Assembly: GCA_018725535.1 (NCBI GenBank)
Contig: QLUS01000027.1
Span: forward strand, 1-15,547
Direction: 5' to 3'
DNA length: 15,547 nt
From: Bacillota bacterium
Lineage (GTDB): Bacteria > Bacillota > UBA994
The notes below the pieces were generated by a model. That model saw only the letters and a program-made list of their open reading frames with translations, was not told the DNA's origin and did no database searches. The translations under genes were made by a program, and so were the position numbers. Shown here piece by piece: positions 13,937 to 15,547 of this stretch (position 1 is the first letter of the stretch; every line of letters begins with the position of its first letter).

Positions 13937-15547
13937 CTACCTTCTTATAAACTTGGCTTCTCCGAGGACCGTACCGATGGGTGACTCAATCAGGCCGTCG
14001 ATGTGCCTCGCCACGCCGCGAACAACTATCCGCTGCCACAGCCAGATATAGGGCAGCTCGCGGTTTAGGATTTGGTCGACTCGTTGGTAGAGGGCGCGGC
14101 GTTCGGCTATGTCTACCGTAAGGCGACCGGCTTCAAGCAATCTGTCCACTTCCGCGTTGATGAACGGATTGCGGTTGAAGGCGCGGATATGGCCGTCTGC
14201 ACCACGCACAGCTTGCGAGGAGTGGAAGAAGGGGAATGGATCGGGGTCAAGGCCCAGTGCCCAGCCAATAATGATAATCTCAAATCGGCTGGCGCTGAAG
14301 TCACTAAGCATGACCGACCACTCAGTCGGGCGATCTGCTGCGTCTACACCAATCTCGCGCCAGTGCCTTACGGCCATAGCGGCGGTGTCTTGACGGAGGA
14401 CATTGCCTGTGTTCCACTGTATGCCAAGGCGCATCAGGTCGCCGGTAGGCGAGCCGTCGCGGCGGCGCATCGTCTGCCCAGCGGGAATCCGCCAGCCCGC
14501 CTCATCTAGTAGCTGTCTGGCGCGGGTCGGGTTAAAGGCGTAGGTGTTGAGGTTGGGCGCGCCGGTTGCCCATGAGGTGGGAATCTGGTGGGAGTTGATG
14601 ACGGTGCCGAGGTCATTAAGCACGCTTCTGATCATCGCAGGTCTGTCAAGAGCCAGTTTTAAGGCTTCGCGTACGCGGCGATCGCGCAGAATGGGGTTGT
14701 CGAGGTTAAGCGACATATAGTCGTAGCCGTGGCTGGGGATATTGCGGAAATTAGCGCGGGCGGCCATTTCACGCCGTACGCGGTCGACTGCATCGGGGGT
14801 GATGCTCATCCAGTCGATGTCGCCTGCTTCAAAAGCGGCTTGCATTACATTGATGTCAGCATAGCGCCTGATGACAATGCGATCGAGATACGGGCGGGGT
14901 GCCATCCAGAAGTTGGGGTTACGCTGGAGCACAGCAAACTGTCCAGGGATAATGCGCTCAAGGAGATAGGGACCTGCGCCAAGCGGCTGGCGGCTAAAGG
15001 CATGCGCGCGGTGTTCGCGTACCGGCACGTGGCCGAGGATGTGGTGGGGGATAATCCCAAGGCCAATGTTAAAGAGGAAGGGGGCGTCGACTTGGCGCAT
15101 TCTAAAGCGCACGATATGGTCGCCTTCGGTCGTGATTTCGGCCACATGCATTACGACAGGGCGGCGAGGACCGTCGTAGTCGGGGTGCTGGATGGTGTCA
15201 AAAGTAAACTTAACGTCGCGCGCGGTGAGTGGACGGCCGTCGCTCCATCTGACATCCGGCCTTAACCAGAAAGTCCAAGTGAGATTGGCGTGGTCCCACG
15301 ACCAGCGGTCAGCAATGTTGTTGCGTATGGTTAGGTCAGCTGCGCTACGGACTAAGCCATAGTTAGTCCAACCGTGGATAGCGGCAGAAGCGGTGTCGGT
15401 GCTGAGGATGGGGTTAAGAATTACTGGCTCGGCGATAGAGCCAAAATTAATGGTGCCGCCAATTGGCTTTGGTGTATACGGGGTGTGCTGCACGGTTACG
15501 GTGCGCGTAGCGTCAACCCAAGCGACTTGTGCGCCCAGGGCTTCAGC
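13937..15547 (-). CDS. Peptide ABC transporter substrate-binding protein, 5' partial, with N-terminal extra domain
   Basis: The last 536 residues of a protein that continues beyond the right edge. Most of it is an SBP_bac_5 (family 5, OppA/DppA-like) solute-binding protein: GGTINFGSIAEPVILNPI near its start, WTFWLRPDVRWSDGRPLTARDV, PLGAGPYLLE, LALDRPAMI, and the C-terminal YQRVDQILNRELPYIWLW. The first visible residues, AEALGAQVAWVDATRTVTV, read like the end of a copper-amine-oxidase N-terminal-type domain (PF07833), common on secreted Bacillota proteins. The reading frame is open to the edge, so the in-frame GTG at 15493 is not the real start. No lipobox is visible; the signal sequence would lie outside the window. 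It would capture the substrate for OppBCDF, and specificity cannot be told. Confidence 0.9.
   Translation of the reverse strand, partial: AEALGAQVAWVDATRTVTVQHTPYTPKPIGGTINFGSIAEPVILNPILSTDTASAAIHGWTNYGLVRSAADLTIRNNIADRWSWDHANLTWTFWLRPDVRWSDGRPLTARDVKFTFDTIQHPDYDGPRRPVVMHVAEITTEGDHIVRFRMRQVDAPFLFNIGLGIIPHHILGHVPVREHRAHAFSRQPLGAGPYLLERIIPGQFAVLQRNPNFWMAPRPYLDRIVIRRYADINVMQAAFEAGDIDWMSITPDAVDRVRREMAARANFRNIPSHGYDYMSLNLDNPILRDRRVREALKLALDRPAMIRSVLNDLGTVINSHQIPTSWATGAPNLNTYAFNPTRARQLLDEAGWRIPAGQTMRRRDGSPTGDLMRLGIQWNTGNVLRQDTAAMAVRHWREIGVDAADRPTEWSVMLSDFSASRFEIIIIGWALGLDPDPFPFFHSSQAVRGADGHIRAFNRNPFINAEVDRLLEAGRLTVDIAERRALYQRVDQILNRELPYIWLWQRIVVRGVARHIDGLIESPIGTVLGEAKFIRR

Noticed and set aside
14072..15265. 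Plus-strand frames of 145 and 178 codons opposite the binding-protein gene
   Set aside because: The minus strand encodes a clear SBP_bac_5 protein through this whole stretch. The plus frames lack domains and ribosome sites.
1..15547. CRISPR array, tRNA, rRNA, riboswitch or complete insertion sequence
   Set aside because: I saw no regularly spaced repeats, no tRNA- or rRNA-like sequences and no transposase gene by reading. A covariance-model scan was not possible here.

Overview
The window looks like chromosome from a spore-forming, selenium-using member of the Bacillota (Firmicutes), probably from a clostridial or Peptococcaceae-like lineage. The evidence is a stand-alone Spo0F-type receiver, a pcrA-ligA pair, a YedF-type selenium-metabolism protein, frequent TTG/GTG starts behind strong AGGAGG/GGGGG ribosome sites, and mid-50s GC by eye. 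The species cannot be named from the sequence.

Layout. (1) Positions 1-516 hold no convincing gene. They contain two inverted copies of a 35-nt REP-like element around about 320 bp, a 14-bp tandem repeat, a possible degenerate third copy at the left edge, and one weak 48-codon reading frame. (2) Positions 517-1628 (minus) encode a YedF-like TusA+DsrE protein followed by a membrane-anchored FMN-binding protein. (3) Positions 1709-3114 (minus) are an nfeD-qmcA (SPFH/stomatin) pair with overlapping stop and start, closed by a rho-independent terminator directly in front of yedF. (4) Positions 3115-3373 are a divergent intergenic region with two perfect palindromes and a sigma-A-type promoter. 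(5) Positions 3374-8069 (plus) carry spo0F, pcrA and ligA, ending in a bidirectional terminator. (6) Positions 8125-15547 (minus) are a peptide-type ABC importer operon in the transcription order SBP - oppB - oppC - unknown membrane protein - small two-helix protein - oppD - oppF. It runs off the right edge at its 5' end.

How the genes work together. The opp/dpp operon gives a complete importer: extracytoplasmic binding protein, two permeases and two ATPases. Two features are atypical. The binding protein is preceded in the same frame by what looks like the end of a copper-amine-oxidase N-terminal-type domain. Two unrecognised membrane-protein genes also sit between oppC and oppD, and overlaps suggest they are translationally coupled to the transporter. 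NfeD and QmcA form a membrane scaffold pair. PcrA and LigA are housekeeping replication/repair enzymes. Spo0F would relay phosphate toward Spo0A. The best candidate for something undescribed is the modified peptide-transporter operon; the rest is mostly well-known families.
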